The position numbers were made by a program, and so were the translations under genes. This document shows, piece after piece, positions 42,687 to 52,292 of a DNA stretch of 64,000 nucleotides. This DNA comes from Agrilactobacillus yilanensis (lineage in GTDB: Bacteria; Bacillota; Bacilli; Lactobacillales; Lactobacillaceae): the NCBI RefSeq assembly GCF_003946725.1, contig NZ_RHOY01000002.1, positions 186,001 through 250,000 on the forward strand. The letters run 5' to 3'. Numbering within the stretch: the first letter of the stretch is position 1; every line of letters starts with the position of its first letter. The notes under the pieces are model-generated. The model was given only the letters and a program-made list of their open reading frames with translations, had not been told where the DNA came from and did not search any database.

Positions 42687-44834
42687 TTATGGTAAAGGAA
42701 TCGTTGTTAGCTGCTCTTCGACAGCTTTTGATCTTGGTTTATAAATAAATAAGCCGTAAATACAAAGGCCTAGAAATAATAGACCAATGCCGGTGCCCAG
42801 TGTAAAAGGACCGTTTTCCAAAAGCCAATGGTTTAATTGATAAACGATTAAACTGACCATATAGGCTAAAACACATTGATAGCCAATGGCAGTTAACGTC
42901 CATTTGGCATCGCCCATTTCCTTACGAATGGCACCAATCGCCGCAAAGCAAGGGGCACATAATAAATTGAAGGTCAAAAAAGCATAACCGGCAGCGGGGG
43001 TGAAAGCTTGGCGCATCAACGGCCAAATTTGTCGGCTGCTCTCAGCGAGGTTGGCCTGTTTGCTAAACAAAACGCCAAAAGTACCGACAACATTTTCTTT
43101 AGCCACTAGCCCTGTTAAAATAGCAACGGCTGCCCGCCAATTACCAAAGCCCAGCGGTGCAAAGATCACAGCAATAAAACTGCCAATTCCCGCTAAAATA
43201 CTTTGACGCTCAGGGACCATCTGGAATTTATAATTAAAATTGGCTAATAGCCAAATAATAATACAGCTAATAAAAATAATTGTACCGGCTTTTTTGACAA
43301 AAGATCGGCTGCGGTCCCAAACTTGCCGAAGGACATTACCAAACTGCGGTAAATGGTAAAGCGGCAGTTCCATGATAAAAGGCGTTTCATCCCCTGCAAA
43401 CAAGCGGGTTTTCTTCAAAAAAACACCAGATAGGACAATGGCGATGATGCCTACAAAATAAGCCGAAGGGGCTACCCAAGAATGTCCTGGGAAAAAGGCG
43501 CCGGCAATTAACGCAATAATGGTTAATTTGGCGGAACAAGGCATAAAGGTGGTGACCATCACCGTCATCCGCCGATCATTTTGATTTTCGATCGTTCGAC
43601 TGGCCATAATCCCTGGCACACCGCAACCAGTGGCTACTAGCATGGGGATAAAAGATTTTCCAGACAGTCCAAATTTACGAAAGAGCCGATCTAAGACAAA
43701 AGCGATGCGGGCCATATAACCACAATCTTCTAACAGACCTAAGCATAAAAATAAAACCATTAGCTGAGGTAAAAAGCCGATTACAGACCCCACCCCGCTG
43801 ATAATGCCATCGACTAGCAAGCTTTGCATCCAATCGGCAACTTGCCATTTTTCTAATAAAGGGATAAGCCCATTAGGAATAAGCTGGCCAAATAAAGTAT
43901 CATTCACCCAATTGGTCCCTAGTGCACCGATGGTTTGGATGGATAGATAATAAACAGCCCACATAACTGTGGCAAAAATAGGCAGTGCTAAAAAGCGATT
44001 GGTCACAATTTGATCAATCCGATCGCTAGTGTTCATTTTGGAATTATCAGTTTGAACTAAAGTTAGTTGTACGAGTTTAGAAATAAAATTATAACGTTCA
44101 TTGATGATAATGCTTTCACTATCATCATTAAAAATCTGTTCCGTATCGGTAATAATCGCCGCAATTGTCAGTTGCTGTTCAGCGGTTAATGACAATTGGT
44201 CTAAAACTAAACTATCTCGTTCAAATAGTTTGATGGCAAACCAGCGGCGCCGATGAGCGGGGATTAAATTATGTAGTTGTCCTTGAATGTCACTAAGGGC
44301 AGTTTCTAGCCGCGGATCATACTGAGGATAGTGTGGCTCAGCCGTTGTGTTTAAGGCTTTGGCTTTGGCAATCATAGTGTCCAGCCCTTTATTTTTTAGG
44401 GCACAAATACCAATCACGGGCAGCCCTAAACCATAGGCCAATTTTTCTAAGTTAAAACTTTTATGTTGTTTTGTAACCACATCCATCATGTTCATGGCTA
44501 AAATCACAGGCAACCCAGTTTCCATCAGCTGCATCGTTAAGTAAAGATTGCGTTCAATATTAGTGGCGTCCACAATATCTAAGATGGCCGTGGGTTCACC
44601 GCTAATTAAGTAATCTCGAGCGATAATTTCTTCTGGGGTGTAGGGTGCTAGTGAGTAAATGCCGGGTAAATCTTGTAAAGTAATGGTTTTATTTTTTTTA
44701 ACGTAGCCCGCTTTTCTTTCAACGGTGACGCCAGGCCAATTACCAACATACTGTTTGGCGCCGGTTAAAGCATTAAAAACGGTTGTTTTCCCACAATTGG
44801 GGTTGCCTGCTAGAGCAAATTCCATCTTTTCCAT
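42687..44834 (-). CDS. feoB: Ferrous iron transporter FeoB
   Basis: A 715-residue FeoB. An N-terminal G-protein domain with G1 GNPNCGKTT at 10-18, G3 DLPG and G4 NMMD is followed by about nine to ten membrane segments with the gate motifs VATGCGVPGIMASRTI and CAPCFAAIGAIRKEMG. It imports Fe2+ under anaerobic or acidic conditions. The usual small partner FeoA is not found on either side, so either it is encoded elsewhere or this FeoB works without it. AAGGAG precedes the ATG. Confidence 0.96.
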   Translation of the reverse strand: MEKMEFALAGNPNCGKTTVFNALTGAKQYVGNWPGVTVERKAGYVKKNKTITLQDLPGIYSLAPYTPEEIIARDYLISGEPTAILDIVDATNIERNLYLTMQLMETGLPVILAMNMMDVVTKQHKSFNLEKLAYGLGLPVIGICALKNKGLDTMIAKAKALNTTAEPHYPQYDPRLETALSDIQGQLHNLIPAHRRRWFAIKLFERDSLVLDQLSLTAEQQLTIAAIITDTEQIFNDDSESIIINERYNFISKLVQLTLVQTDNSKMNTSDRIDQIVTNRFLALPIFATVMWAVYYLSIQTIGALGTNWVNDTLFGQLIPNGLIPLLEKWQVADWMQSLLVDGIISGVGSVIGFLPQLMVLFLCLGLLEDCGYMARIAFVLDRLFRKFGLSGKSFIPMLVATGCGVPGIMASRTIENQNDRRMTVMVTTFMPCSAKLTIIALIAGAFFPGHSWVAPSAYFVGIIAIVLSGVFLKKTRLFAGDETPFIMELPLYHLPQFGNVLRQVWDRSRSFVKKAGTIIFISCIIIWLLANFNYKFQMVPERQSILAGIGSFIAVIFAPLGFGNWRAAVAILTGLVAKENVVGTFGVLFSKQANLAESSRQIWPLMRQAFTPAAGYAFLTFNLLCAPCFAAIGAIRKEMGDAKWTLTAIGYQCVLAYMVSLIVYQLNHWLLENGPFTLGTGIGLLFLGLCIYGLFIYKPRSKAVEEQLTTIPLP

Positions 44835-45014
44835 TAGCGGTTCTCCTTAAAGGATTGATTCGGCTTTTGAGTCAGATTGGTGTAACTTTATTTGGCGAAT
44901 GATATGTGAAAAAATTCATTATGTAAAGCGTCTAAAATAATTCATACTCTTAAACTATGTCATTTTATAAAAAAAGTCAAATGAAACAACCTCGATTTTT
45001 TAGAAATAAAAAGG

Positions 45015-45043
45015 TGAAAAAGACTGGAATAACCGTCTTTTTA
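45015..45043. terminator. Hairpin, possible terminator, in the feoB-ohyA gap
   Basis: AAAAAGAC pairs with GTCTTTTT around a ten-base loop. No gene evidently uses it. Confidence 0.4.
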
Positions 45044-45073
45044 AACTGATAACATTCATTAATGGCTGCCATT

Positions 45074-45099
45074 ATTCTCTAATTTAAGCAATAGAGAAT
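45074..45099. promoter_or_regulatory. Inverted repeat in the feoB-ohyA gap
   Basis: ATTCTCTA-N10-TAGAGAAT is a perfect dyad in a gene-free AT-rich stretch (44,835-45,451). Apart from this and the two hairpins I see nothing in the stretch. Its function is unknown. Confidence 0.35.
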
Positions 45100-45361
45100 T
45101 GTTATTTTGTAGAAAATAGCAACGCTTCACAATTGATAAATATTTCACTAATTGTAATTATTATTTAGATTTTTGACTTCGCTATGCAACCGTTAAGATT
45201 AATTTTAAGCTAGGACTAAAAAAATTAAAAAAGCTTATTGCGCAACAGCGATCAATTAAGTCAATTTAGCCGGATATTCCCCAATTTTTTGTTCAAATAT
45301 ACGGTTAAAAATTAGAAAATTCTAATTTTAATTGGCCAACGAGTGGTGCTAAATGGTGGAA

Positions 45362-45399
45362 AATAAAAAAGTGCTAATAGCCAAATGGCTGCCAGCACT
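45362..45399 (-). terminator. Terminator of the oleate hydratase gene
   Basis: On the minus strand AGTGCT and AGCCA pair with GGCT and AGCACT, followed by T7. Confidence 0.75.
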
Positions 45400-45451
45400 A
45401 AAAGTTAGAACAACTTTTTTATAATTATAAACAAAAGGGGGTCACGAAAAA

Positions 45452-47146
45452 TTATTCAAACATTTTCTTAGTAGCCCGTAATAGGGTTTTTGGATCTTTA
45501 TCATAACGTGGTGTGTCTACAAGATGAGACATTGGAATTCCAGCAAAGTGATAAGCGCCAATTTCACCAGAACGGACGGCACTTTGTTCTGTAAAGATCA
45601 TCTGGAAAGGTTGTTCCGCAAACTCACCGGTGAAGGCTAAGTTGGTAGTATGCCGTGGGATAACCTTTGGCCGGTCTGCTTTGGCGCGGTTATTAAAGAG
45701 GGCAGAAGCATATGGCATGTAAACAGGAATATTATTAATAATACTATCCAGAATTTCTTTTTCCTTAGTTTTAATATTCACAGGACCAGGGTCTACTTTA
45801 GAAAGTTGGCCGATTAATTCGAGGACCATTTCCTTACCAGTCATTTTGATGTATTGTTTTGGCACAAATTCTCCCTGTCTTCTAGGGTATAAGAAATAGC
45901 CCCAAATGACAGATTCATTTGGCTTTTGTGTTGTAAAATGAGGTTGGTGGTGGACAACAATGGACATATTTACATCTTCATGCCCCAGTGGGGTAATCGG
46001 TTTGGTAGAAATAAATGAATTTAAAGCATTCCCAGGCACTTGAGTAGTGATCCGGGTGATTTCATTGAGCAATAAGTGATTATCAGTGGTCAATGTAAAG
46101 CTGACCCACTCACTGGCATCCCGATCCGCAAAGAACTTATCAGGATTACCTAAGTTGTAAAAACGGTCAGTGGCTTTTTTCCAAAGACTTGCGGCAGCAC
46201 CATAATCCATATTTTCAGGTGCTGGCGTATTGTAATCGCCTAAAGTTGCAGAATCGGTAATTGAACCATTTGTGAAGAAAACAGCAGTATCTTCATCTAC
46301 GGGCACCGTAATTTCTTTATCATTAACCGTGTCTGTCATCACTAGACCAGTTACGGTAATTTCATCTTGCATAGCGCTTTCTTTAAACTGCCAATCGGTT
46401 ACCCGACGATCCATAATAAAATGGCAGCCTTGGGCTTTTAAGTAGTTAATCAATGGCAGCATAATACTTTCGTACTGGTTATAGCGGGTCCGGTTAACAC
46501 CGACTAAATGTTCAATTTGCGTAAATTCATAAATCATCTGGTGCATGTAACGCCGCAGTTCTTGAGCAGAACTCTTTGTCCGAAAGGCAAAAGTTGTTTC
46601 CCACATATACCAAAAGTTTGTTTGGAACATATGCGGATCATGCTTGAAGTAGTCAGCAATGGATACATTATCCAACTGTTCTTCAGCCTCATCCGGCATT
46701 AAGACTAATTTTGTAAGTAATGCCCGATCTGTGGCATTTAAGCCCATATGGCCGCCGTTGATGATGCCTTTACCGCCTTGTAGTAAGCGCGCTTTGTCAA
46801 AAGTCCGATGTTGTTCATCAAAACTTAATGTATCTTCAGCTGCGGTCATGCCTGGTTCGGTAGTGGATGGGATTCGGTCTAACAGATCCATTAAATCAAC
46901 GTAAGTCCGATAATTTAACATCCGACCACCTCTAGCCACAAAGCCTTTATGATTTGCGACGGGGTGGTTCTTATTCCAATATTCATCTTTAGCTTCTGAA
47001 GCGGTGGAACCGTCATTTGAACCGTGATCATCCAAACCATAAAAAGTGATCTTATCCCCTGTCCAGTGGGCTTCTTGAATGAAATAAACGGCTGCGGCCA
47101 TGTTGGCAAGCCCAGCACCAATCATAATTGCTTTACTTTTTGTCAT
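45452..47146 (-). CDS. ohyA: Oleate hydratase (MCRA family)
   Basis: A 564-residue FAD-dependent fatty acid hydratase, which adds water to the cis-9 bond of oleic and linoleic acid to give 10-hydroxy acids. The FAD loop is MIGAGLANMAAAVYFIQ at residues 8-24. Family motifs RGGRMLNYRTYVDLMDLLDRIPS, the active-site TTFAFRTKSSAQELRRYMHQMIYEF and YPRRQGEFVPKQYIKMTGKE are present. The length and sequence are of the 564-residue Lactiplantibacillus-like form. It probably detoxifies unsaturated fatty acids at the membrane. GGAGG lies 8 bases before the ATG. A 44-residue ORF and a TetR gene lie upstream on the same strand. Confidence 0.95.
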   Translation of the reverse strand: MTKSKAIMIGAGLANMAAAVYFIQEAHWTGDKITFYGLDDHGSNDGSTASEAKDEYWNKNHPVANHKGFVARGGRMLNYRTYVDLMDLLDRIPSTTEPGMTAAEDTLSFDEQHRTFDKARLLQGGKGIINGGHMGLNATDRALLTKLVLMPDEAEEQLDNVSIADYFKHDPHMFQTNFWYMWETTFAFRTKSSAQELRRYMHQMIYEFTQIEHLVGVNRTRYNQYESIMLPLINYLKAQGCHFIMDRRVTDWQFKESAMQDEITVTGLVMTDTVNDKEITVPVDEDTAVFFTNGSITDSATLGDYNTPAPENMDYGAAASLWKKATDRFYNLGNPDKFFADRDASEWVSFTLTTDNHLLLNEITRITTQVPGNALNSFISTKPITPLGHEDVNMSIVVHHQPHFTTQKPNESVIWGYFLYPRRQGEFVPKQYIKMTGKEMVLELIGQLSKVDPGPVNIKTKEKEILDSIINNIPVYMPYASALFNNRAKADRPKVIPRHTTNLAFTGEFAEQPFQMIFTEQSAVRSGEIGAYHFAGIPMSHLVDTPRYDKDPKTLLRATKKMFE

Positions 47147-47174
47147 AGAAATGCCTCCATTCTAAACGCATTAA

Positions 47175-47309
47175 TTAATCTTGATAATCTGCTTCAAATT
47201 CGTCATAAGCCGAATAGTCATCGGACATTAAGCCTTTTTTCTTAATTAAGCAAGTACCTAGAGCTAATAACGTTACACCAATACCAATTTTAATGAGATT
47301 ATGTTTCAT
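47175..47309 (-). CDS. Small membrane-associated protein of 44 residues upstream of ohyA
   Basis: Starts MKHNLIKIGIGVTLLALGTC and ends in a strongly acidic tail (SDDYSAYDEFEADYQD). One hydrophobic segment at residues 6-20 is followed by IKKKG, so it should span or anchor in the membrane with the acidic tail inside or outside. AAAGGTGG stands 9 bases before the ATG. It ends 28 bases before the oleate hydratase start, so the two are likely co-transcribed. It is a candidate membrane anchor or regulator for the hydratase; no homologue is recognised. Confidence 0.65.
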   Translation of the reverse strand: MKHNLIKIGIGVTLLALGTCLIKKKGLMSDDYSAYDEFEADYQD

Positions 47310-47462
47310 TGAAATTGCCACCTTTCTAAGGAGAAATTATTGTTTTAAACTTAGCCAAATCTATTAAAAACCATTTCAGATCATCGGCACTAATTGGTAA
47401 ACTAGCGGGGCTTGATCTCTAGTTTTATTGTAATAAATTCAGCTACAGATAACATGGACAAT

Positions 47463-48038
47463 CTAGTGACTTTGCCCAAAAAAATACGATTGCCGGCCAT
47501 TTTTTATAGCGTTTTCAATCGTCCCATTTAACATGATCTCTGCCCGTCTTATTAAGGCATCTTTAGATTCTGTTAAATTATTGCGCAACCATTGAATGAC
47601 TTGCATCGTTAACGCCCAACCGTAAAAATTTGAAATTGCTTTTTGCAGTTCTGCAGGGGTGTTTGGCTCAACATCGATGATGACCCGCTGGACCATATCG
47701 CTGGAAACTTCATATAATAAGTTTTCTAAAAGATCTCGACCAATAGAATGGAAGCTTTCTAGACAAAATTTTTGATTGGTTTCAATATAATCTAAAATGA
47801 GCCGGTACACCGTCTGCCAGGTGTTAATATTTGTATAAGCCTGCGCTTGCTGAACAATTTCTTGTTGATAAATCCAAGCCAATAAAGCATAGATATCTTC
47901 GAAATGATAATAAAAGGTGTTGCGAGTCAGCTTGGCTTTTTTAGTCAGCATATCAATCGTGATATGATCTAGAGCGGTCGTTTGCATCAAATCTTTGAGT
48001 GCTGTCGCGAGTTGCCATTTTGTCGTCTGTTTGTTCAT
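47463..48038 (-). CDS. TetR-family regulator
   Basis: A 191-residue TetR protein of the DhaS-like/AcrR-type group with the helix-turn-helix ITIDMLTKKAKLTRNTFYYHFEDIYALLAW at about residues 23-52. It lies 153 bases upstream of the small ORF and ohyA on the same strand and is the likely regulator of that unit, possibly sensing fatty acids. The gap holds no clear terminator. The start is ATG with a weak ribosome site. Confidence 0.85.
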   Translation of the reverse strand: MNKQTTKWQLATALKDLMQTTALDHITIDMLTKKAKLTRNTFYYHFEDIYALLAWIYQQEIVQQAQAYTNINTWQTVYRLILDYIETNQKFCLESFHSIGRDLLENLLYEVSSDMVQRVIIDVEPNTPAELQKAISNFYGWALTMQVIQWLRNNLTESKDALIRRAEIMLNGTIENAIKNGRQSYFFGQSH

Positions 48039-48235
48039 TTAAACACATTCCTTTGTGACGCGTGATTTATAGAGTCTATTATAAACGTGCGTTAAGGAAT
48101 GTGATAGATAGGACATAAAGATTAAATCACCTTTTTGACCTAATCTCTAAAAAAATTATAGAGCGAACTTACGAATAAATTATTAATGATATATGAAGAA
48201 ACTAATATTTAGAATTATAAGACAGGAGAAATTTC

Positions 48236-48697
48236 ATGAATATAGAAATTCGAGCTTTTAAGCAACCAACAGCTAAGCATTATCAGCTGTTATTAAGTGC
48301 AGAACCGTCAAAGGCAATTGTCGAAGCCAGTCTTAAGCGGGCCTATGGTTTTGAGGCGCGGATTGCCGGAGAGTTAGGCGGGGTTTTATTATTGTTGGAA
48401 ACACGGCCGCAAACTTTGGAATTAGTCAATTTAGCGGTAACCCCTGAATTAAAGCAACAAGGCATTGGTACACAACTCGTAAAATTTGGAATTAACTGGG
48501 CTAAAGATCATCAATATGCGACATTGGTAGTAGGCACAGGGACTACCAGTTTTGTACCATTGTATCTTTATCAAAAATGCGGTTTTCGGGCAATAAATAT
48601 CGAACCAGATTATTTTGTGAAGCACTATTCAGAGCCGATTATTGAAAACGGCCTGGTGTTAAAGGACATGGTACGGCTACAGTTAGATTTAAAGTGA
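48236..48697 (+). CDS. GNAT-family N-acetyltransferase
   Basis: A 153-residue single-domain acetyltransferase. The acetyl-CoA loop is LAVTPELKQQGIGTQLVKFGINWAKDH and the closing strand is LYLYQKCGFRAINIEPDYFVKHY. Substrate unknown. AGGAG precedes the ATG and a terminator follows; it stands between two unrelated minus-strand genes. Confidence 0.88.
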   Translation: MNIEIRAFKQPTAKHYQLLLSAEPSKAIVEASLKRAYGFEARIAGELGGVLLLLETRPQTLELVNLAVTPELKQQGIGTQLVKFGINWAKDHQYATLVVGTGTTSFVPLYLYQKCGFRAINIEPDYFVKHYSEPIIENGLVLKDMVRLQLDLK

Positions 48698-48699
48698 AT

Positions 48700-48745
48700 T
48701 AAAAAGGCAATTTAAGCAGGTAACACGCTTAAATAGCCTTTTTTA
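48700..48745. terminator. Terminator between the GNAT gene and the RpiR gene
   Basis: AAAAAGGC-ATTTAAGC pairs with GCTTAAAT-GCCTTTTT, with T6 on the plus strand. Confidence 0.88.
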
Positions 48746-48752
48746 AGCCGCT

Positions 48753-49616
48753 TTATTTGTTTCGGGTCTGATCAATTGTTGCACGAATTTCTTTAAAGAC
48801 GGTGGTTGTATGAATACTATCTTGGACGGCACTCAAAATAAACAAAGTGTCAATCAAAGAAATTTGGGAAATCACGGCATGTAGGGCTTCATCTTGATAG
48901 TTAGTTTCATCAGCGATAGATAACAAAGTCACATCGGCTAACTTAGTTAAGGAAGCGTTGCCATAACTGGTGATGCAAATTGTTGGAATTTTATTTTCTC
49001 GCAGTTTTTTTGCTAAAGTCAAAATATCTCGATTTTCACCAGAATGGGAAATGATGATGGCGCAATCATGTTCAGGGGTGAGCTTAGTGGCCATCATCAA
49101 TTGCATGTGAAAATCATTTGTAAATAAAGGCACTTTGTTAGAGCGCAAGAATTTATGGTAGCCGTCTTGGGCGACAACGGAAGAAGCGCCTAAGCCAAAT
49201 AAGGCAATCCCACAATGCTGTTGAATAATGCGGATCGCTTTTTTGAGCTGTGCTTCAGTCAAAACTTTCAGTGTGGCATCTAAAGTAGCCGTATTGCCAG
49301 TAAATATTTTTTGCGTCATGGTCATTAAGGAATCTTGGGTATTGATTTCTTGAAAAGGCGTATCGGACAAGGGCCGTTCTTGATTTTTAACCCAGGTTAA
49401 TAGACTAAGTTTGAAATCTTGAAAATTTTTAAAGCCCAGCATTTTGGCAAATCTAGAAATTGAAGCGATAGATGTTCCGGTTTGTTGTGCTAAGGCACTG
49501 ATGGTTAAGCTAGAATCAATTTGCGGATGCTGTAATAAATAGTCTGCAATATGCTTAGAAGTGCCGCTTAGATGGGGATAATAGCTTTGAATTAAAAATT
49601 TAATATCTTTTGTCAT
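48753..49616 (-). CDS. RpiR-family regulator, probable gluconate operon regulator
   Basis: A 287-residue RpiR/MurR-type protein. An N-terminal helix-turn-helix (LTISALAQQTGTSIASISRFAKMLGFKNFQDFKLSL) is followed by a SIS sugar-phosphate-binding domain (GIALFGLGASSVVAQDGYHKFLRSN). It is divergent from the gluconate operon, so its ligand is probably 6-phosphogluconate. The ATG at 49,616 has GAGGT upstream, better than the longer frame. The intergenic TATGAAAAACTTTTC motif at about 49,688-49,703 is a possible operator. Confidence 0.88.
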   Translation of the reverse strand: MTKDIKFLIQSYYPHLSGTSKHIADYLLQHPQIDSSLTISALAQQTGTSIASISRFAKMLGFKNFQDFKLSLLTWVKNQERPLSDTPFQEINTQDSLMTMTQKIFTGNTATLDATLKVLTEAQLKKAIRIIQQHCGIALFGLGASSVVAQDGYHKFLRSNKVPLFTNDFHMQLMMATKLTPEHDCAIIISHSGENRDILTLAKKLRENKIPTICITSYGNASLTKLADVTLLSIADETNYQDEALHAVISQISLIDTLFILSAVQDSIHTTTVFKEIRATIDQTRNK

Positions 49617-49748
49617 AATGTTTACCTCGTACTTATAAAATAGCATAATAAATCCTGTTTGGAAATCTTTTTCTAATTTTTACTTGAAATATGAAAAACT
49701 TTTCCGTATACTGTGGTTAAATTGAAAACGCTTCAGGAGATGTTGATG

Positions 49749-50654
49749 ATGAAAATAGCAATGATTGGGTTAGGCAAGATGGGTATTAACCTTACAGAAA
49801 ATTTAATTCGTAACGACCATGAAGTGTGGGCTTACGACTTAGATGAATCGGCAAAAGCACAAGCCACGGTTTTAGGCGCAACGGTACTTACGGCATTAGA
49901 AGATGTTTTGGCATTACCGAAACCACGATTGATTTGGTTGATGTTGCCAGCAGGGCCAGCGACTAAAAATACAATTCAACAGTTAAGTCAATTATTAGCA
50001 CCAGCAGATATTGTTATCGATGGGGGTAATTCAGATTATAAAGATTCTATTGAAGATAATCAGACATTACAGGCCCAAGGCATTCACTTTTTTGATGTTG
50101 GGACGTCTGGCGGGATGAGTGGTGCGAATCGTGATGGGAATTTTATGATCGGTGGCGATTCTGAAGCAACATTTGCGACAATCGAACCGATTTTTCAAGA
50201 TATTGCCACTAAAGATGGCTATCTTTATACCGGTGCAGCCGGCAGCGGTCACTATTTAAAAATGGTTCACAATGGTATTGAATATGGCATGATGCAGTCT
50301 ATTGCGGAAGGCTTTGATGTTTTGGCCCATAGTGAATTTGATTATGATAATGAGGCGGTCGCTAAAGTTTGGGCAAATGGTTCCGTTATTCGGGGCTGGC
50401 TCATGGAATTAGCCGAATCCGCTTTTTCAAAAGATCCAAAATTAGACGCATTAAAAGGGGTCATGCACTCTTCTGGTGAAGGGAAATGGACAATTGGAGA
50501 AGGCTTACGTTTAGAAGTGCCAACACCAGTCATTGCCTTGGCTTTAATGATGCGGTATCGATCTTTAGAAACGGATACATTTACAGGTAAAGTTGTGGCT
50601 GCTTTAAGAAATGAATTTGGTGGTCACGCCGTTGATAAACAACAGGAGGCATAA
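49749..50654 (+). CDS. 6-phosphogluconate dehydrogenase, short (GntZ/YqeC) type
   Basis: A 301-residue short-chain form of 6-phosphogluconate dehydrogenase, decarboxylating. The nucleotide loop is MIGLGKMGINLTENLI at the N-terminus; DGGNSDYKDS, DVGTSGGMSGANRDGNFMIGG and HYLKMVHNGIEYGMMQ hold the catalytic residues. It makes ribulose 5-phosphate from 6-phosphogluconate. With the upstream gene gone in both directions, it is the first gene of the gnt operon. AGGAG stands 9 bases before this ATG; one codon earlier is also possible. Confidence 0.92.
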   Translation: MKIAMIGLGKMGINLTENLIRNDHEVWAYDLDESAKAQATVLGATVLTALEDVLALPKPRLIWLMLPAGPATKNTIQQLSQLLAPADIVIDGGNSDYKDSIEDNQTLQAQGIHFFDVGTSGGMSGANRDGNFMIGGDSEATFATIEPIFQDIATKDGYLYTGAAGSGHYLKMVHNGIEYGMMQSIAEGFDVLAHSEFDYDNEAVAKVWANGSVIRGWLMELAESAFSKDPKLDALKGVMHSSGEGKWTIGEGLRLEVPTPVIALALMMRYRSLETDTFTGKVVAALRNEFGGHAVDKQQEA

Positions 50655-50657
50655 ATA

Positions 50658-52205
50658 ATGGCAGCATATATGATCGGGACAGATATTGGGACTACCAGCA
50701 CAAAGTGTGTACTTTATGATTTGAAAGGCCACGTCATTGCCCATGCGGATAAGGGTTATCCGCTTTACCAAGATGTGCCAGATATGGCAGAAGAAGATCC
50801 TGAAGATATTTTTAATGCCGTCATTGATGTTTTGGGTCAGGTGATTCGAAAAGTTAAAGTAAAACCTGAAGAAATTAAAGGGGTTTCCTTTTCATCGGCG
50901 ATGCACAGTTTGATTTTGATGGATGAAAACGACGAACCGCTGACTCGGGCCATCACTTGGGCGGATAATCGGGCGGCTAAATATAGTGAAGAATTGAAAG
51001 CTAATGGTTTAGGGGCTGAAATTTATGCTAAGACCGGCACGCCTATTCATCCAATGGCACCGCTTTCTAAAATGTTATGGTTAAAAAATGAACAGCCGGA
51101 TTTATTTAAGAAAGCTAAGAAATTCATTGATTTAAAAACATATGTCTTCTTCAAACTATTTGGTGTCTATCAAATGGAATACTCCATCGCTTCGGCCACT
51201 GGGATGTTTAATATTTTTGAATTAAAGTGGGAACCTCAAGTTTTGGATTTGCTGGACATTACGACGGATCGCCTGCCAGAATTGGTGGCACCGACAGATA
51301 CGATTGACCATATTAATGACAGTTATGGCAAATTACTGGGTATTGCACAGACGACACCATTTGTTTTTGGCGCCAGTGATGGGGTCTTATCCAATCTAGG
51401 GGTTAACGCCATTGATCCTGGGGTTGTTGCAGTAACGATTGGTACGAGCGGTGCAGTGCGGGTTGTTGTGGACAAACCAATGGTAGATCCTAATGGCCGC
51501 TTGTTCTGTTATGCCTTGACGAAAGATAAGTGGGTCGTTGGTGGACCTGTCAATAACGGGGGTATTGTCTTCCGTTGGGTCCGGGATCAATTATTTGCGC
51601 CAGAAAAAATCACGGCAGAGCAAATGCAAGTTTCTTCCTATGATATTTTAACGCAAATTGCTGAGAAAATTCCTGCTGGTTCAGATGGCTTATTGTTCCA
51701 ACCCTACTTAGGTGGCGAGCGGGCACCTATCTGGAATGCTTATGCGCGGGGGAGCTTCTTTGGTTTAACGCGGCAGCACACTAGAGCTCATATGGTTCGA
51801 TCTGCATTAGAAGGGATCGTTTATAATCTTTATGTGGTGATGCTGATGATTGAAGGCATTGCCGGTAAGCCAAAACGGATTCAAGCCACCGGGGGTTTTG
51901 CACGTTCAGCACTTTGGCGGCAAATGTTGGCGGATATTTTTGAACAGGATGTCACGATTCCAGAAAGTTTTGAAAGTTCTTGTTTAGGGGCAGCAACTTT
52001 AGGATTATATGCTTTGGGCTATATTGACGAACTTTCAGAAGTCAAAAATATGATTGGGGTCACCGAAGTTCACCATCCCAACGCTGAAAATTTTGAGGTT
52101 TATCGAGAATTGCTACCAATCTGGCTGCGGTTATCTAGAACTTTGGAACCGGAATATAAGGCAATTGCAGAATTCCAAAAGAAACATACGAACCCAAATA
52201 AATAA
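50658..52205 (+). CDS. gntK: Gluconokinase (FGGY family)
   Basis: A 515-residue FGGY carbohydrate kinase. The N-terminal phosphate loop is IGTDIGTTSTKCVLYDL, followed by TWADNRA, and the C-terminal ATP site is RIQATGGFARSALWRQMLADIF. Phosphorylates gluconate to 6-phosphogluconate, the substrate of the upstream dehydrogenase, which ends three bases before it. CAGGAGG precedes the ATG. Gluconate rather than xylulose or glycerol is inferred from the operon. Confidence 0.94.
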   Translation: MAAYMIGTDIGTTSTKCVLYDLKGHVIAHADKGYPLYQDVPDMAEEDPEDIFNAVIDVLGQVIRKVKVKPEEIKGVSFSSAMHSLILMDENDEPLTRAITWADNRAAKYSEELKANGLGAEIYAKTGTPIHPMAPLSKMLWLKNEQPDLFKKAKKFIDLKTYVFFKLFGVYQMEYSIASATGMFNIFELKWEPQVLDLLDITTDRLPELVAPTDTIDHINDSYGKLLGIAQTTPFVFGASDGVLSNLGVNAIDPGVVAVTIGTSGAVRVVVDKPMVDPNGRLFCYALTKDKWVVGGPVNNGGIVFRWVRDQLFAPEKITAEQMQVSSYDILTQIAEKIPAGSDGLLFQPYLGGERAPIWNAYARGSFFGLTRQHTRAHMVRSALEGIVYNLYVVMLMIEGIAGKPKRIQATGGFARSALWRQMLADIFEQDVTIPESFESSCLGAATLGLYALGYIDELSEVKNMIGVTEVHHPNAENFEVYRELLPIWLRLSRTLEPEYKAIAEFQKKHTNPNK

Positions 52206-52207
52206 AT

Positions 52208-52247
52208 TAAAAGGCTGATTGTGGGCAAAAAATGACAACCAGCCTTT
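52208..52247 (+). terminator. Hairpin between gntK and gntP
   Basis: AAAGGCTG-ATTGT pairs with ACAA-CCAGCCTTT with few T after it. It may be a partial terminator that lowers gntP transcription. Confidence 0.55.
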
Positions 52248-52292
52248 CATTAGCTAAATCATAAAAGCGTTTGCTTAAGGGAGGAAACAAAA

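Noticed and set aside
44900-44925. CRP/FNR-type site upstream of feoB (TGTGA-N6-TCATT)
   Set aside because: Only one half-site is intact; such half-matches are expected by chance in AT-rich DNA.
49722-49738. cre site before the gluconate operon (TGAAAACGCTTCA)
   Set aside because: It is one base short of the 14-base consensus, so the right half is out of register. Possible degenerate cre only.
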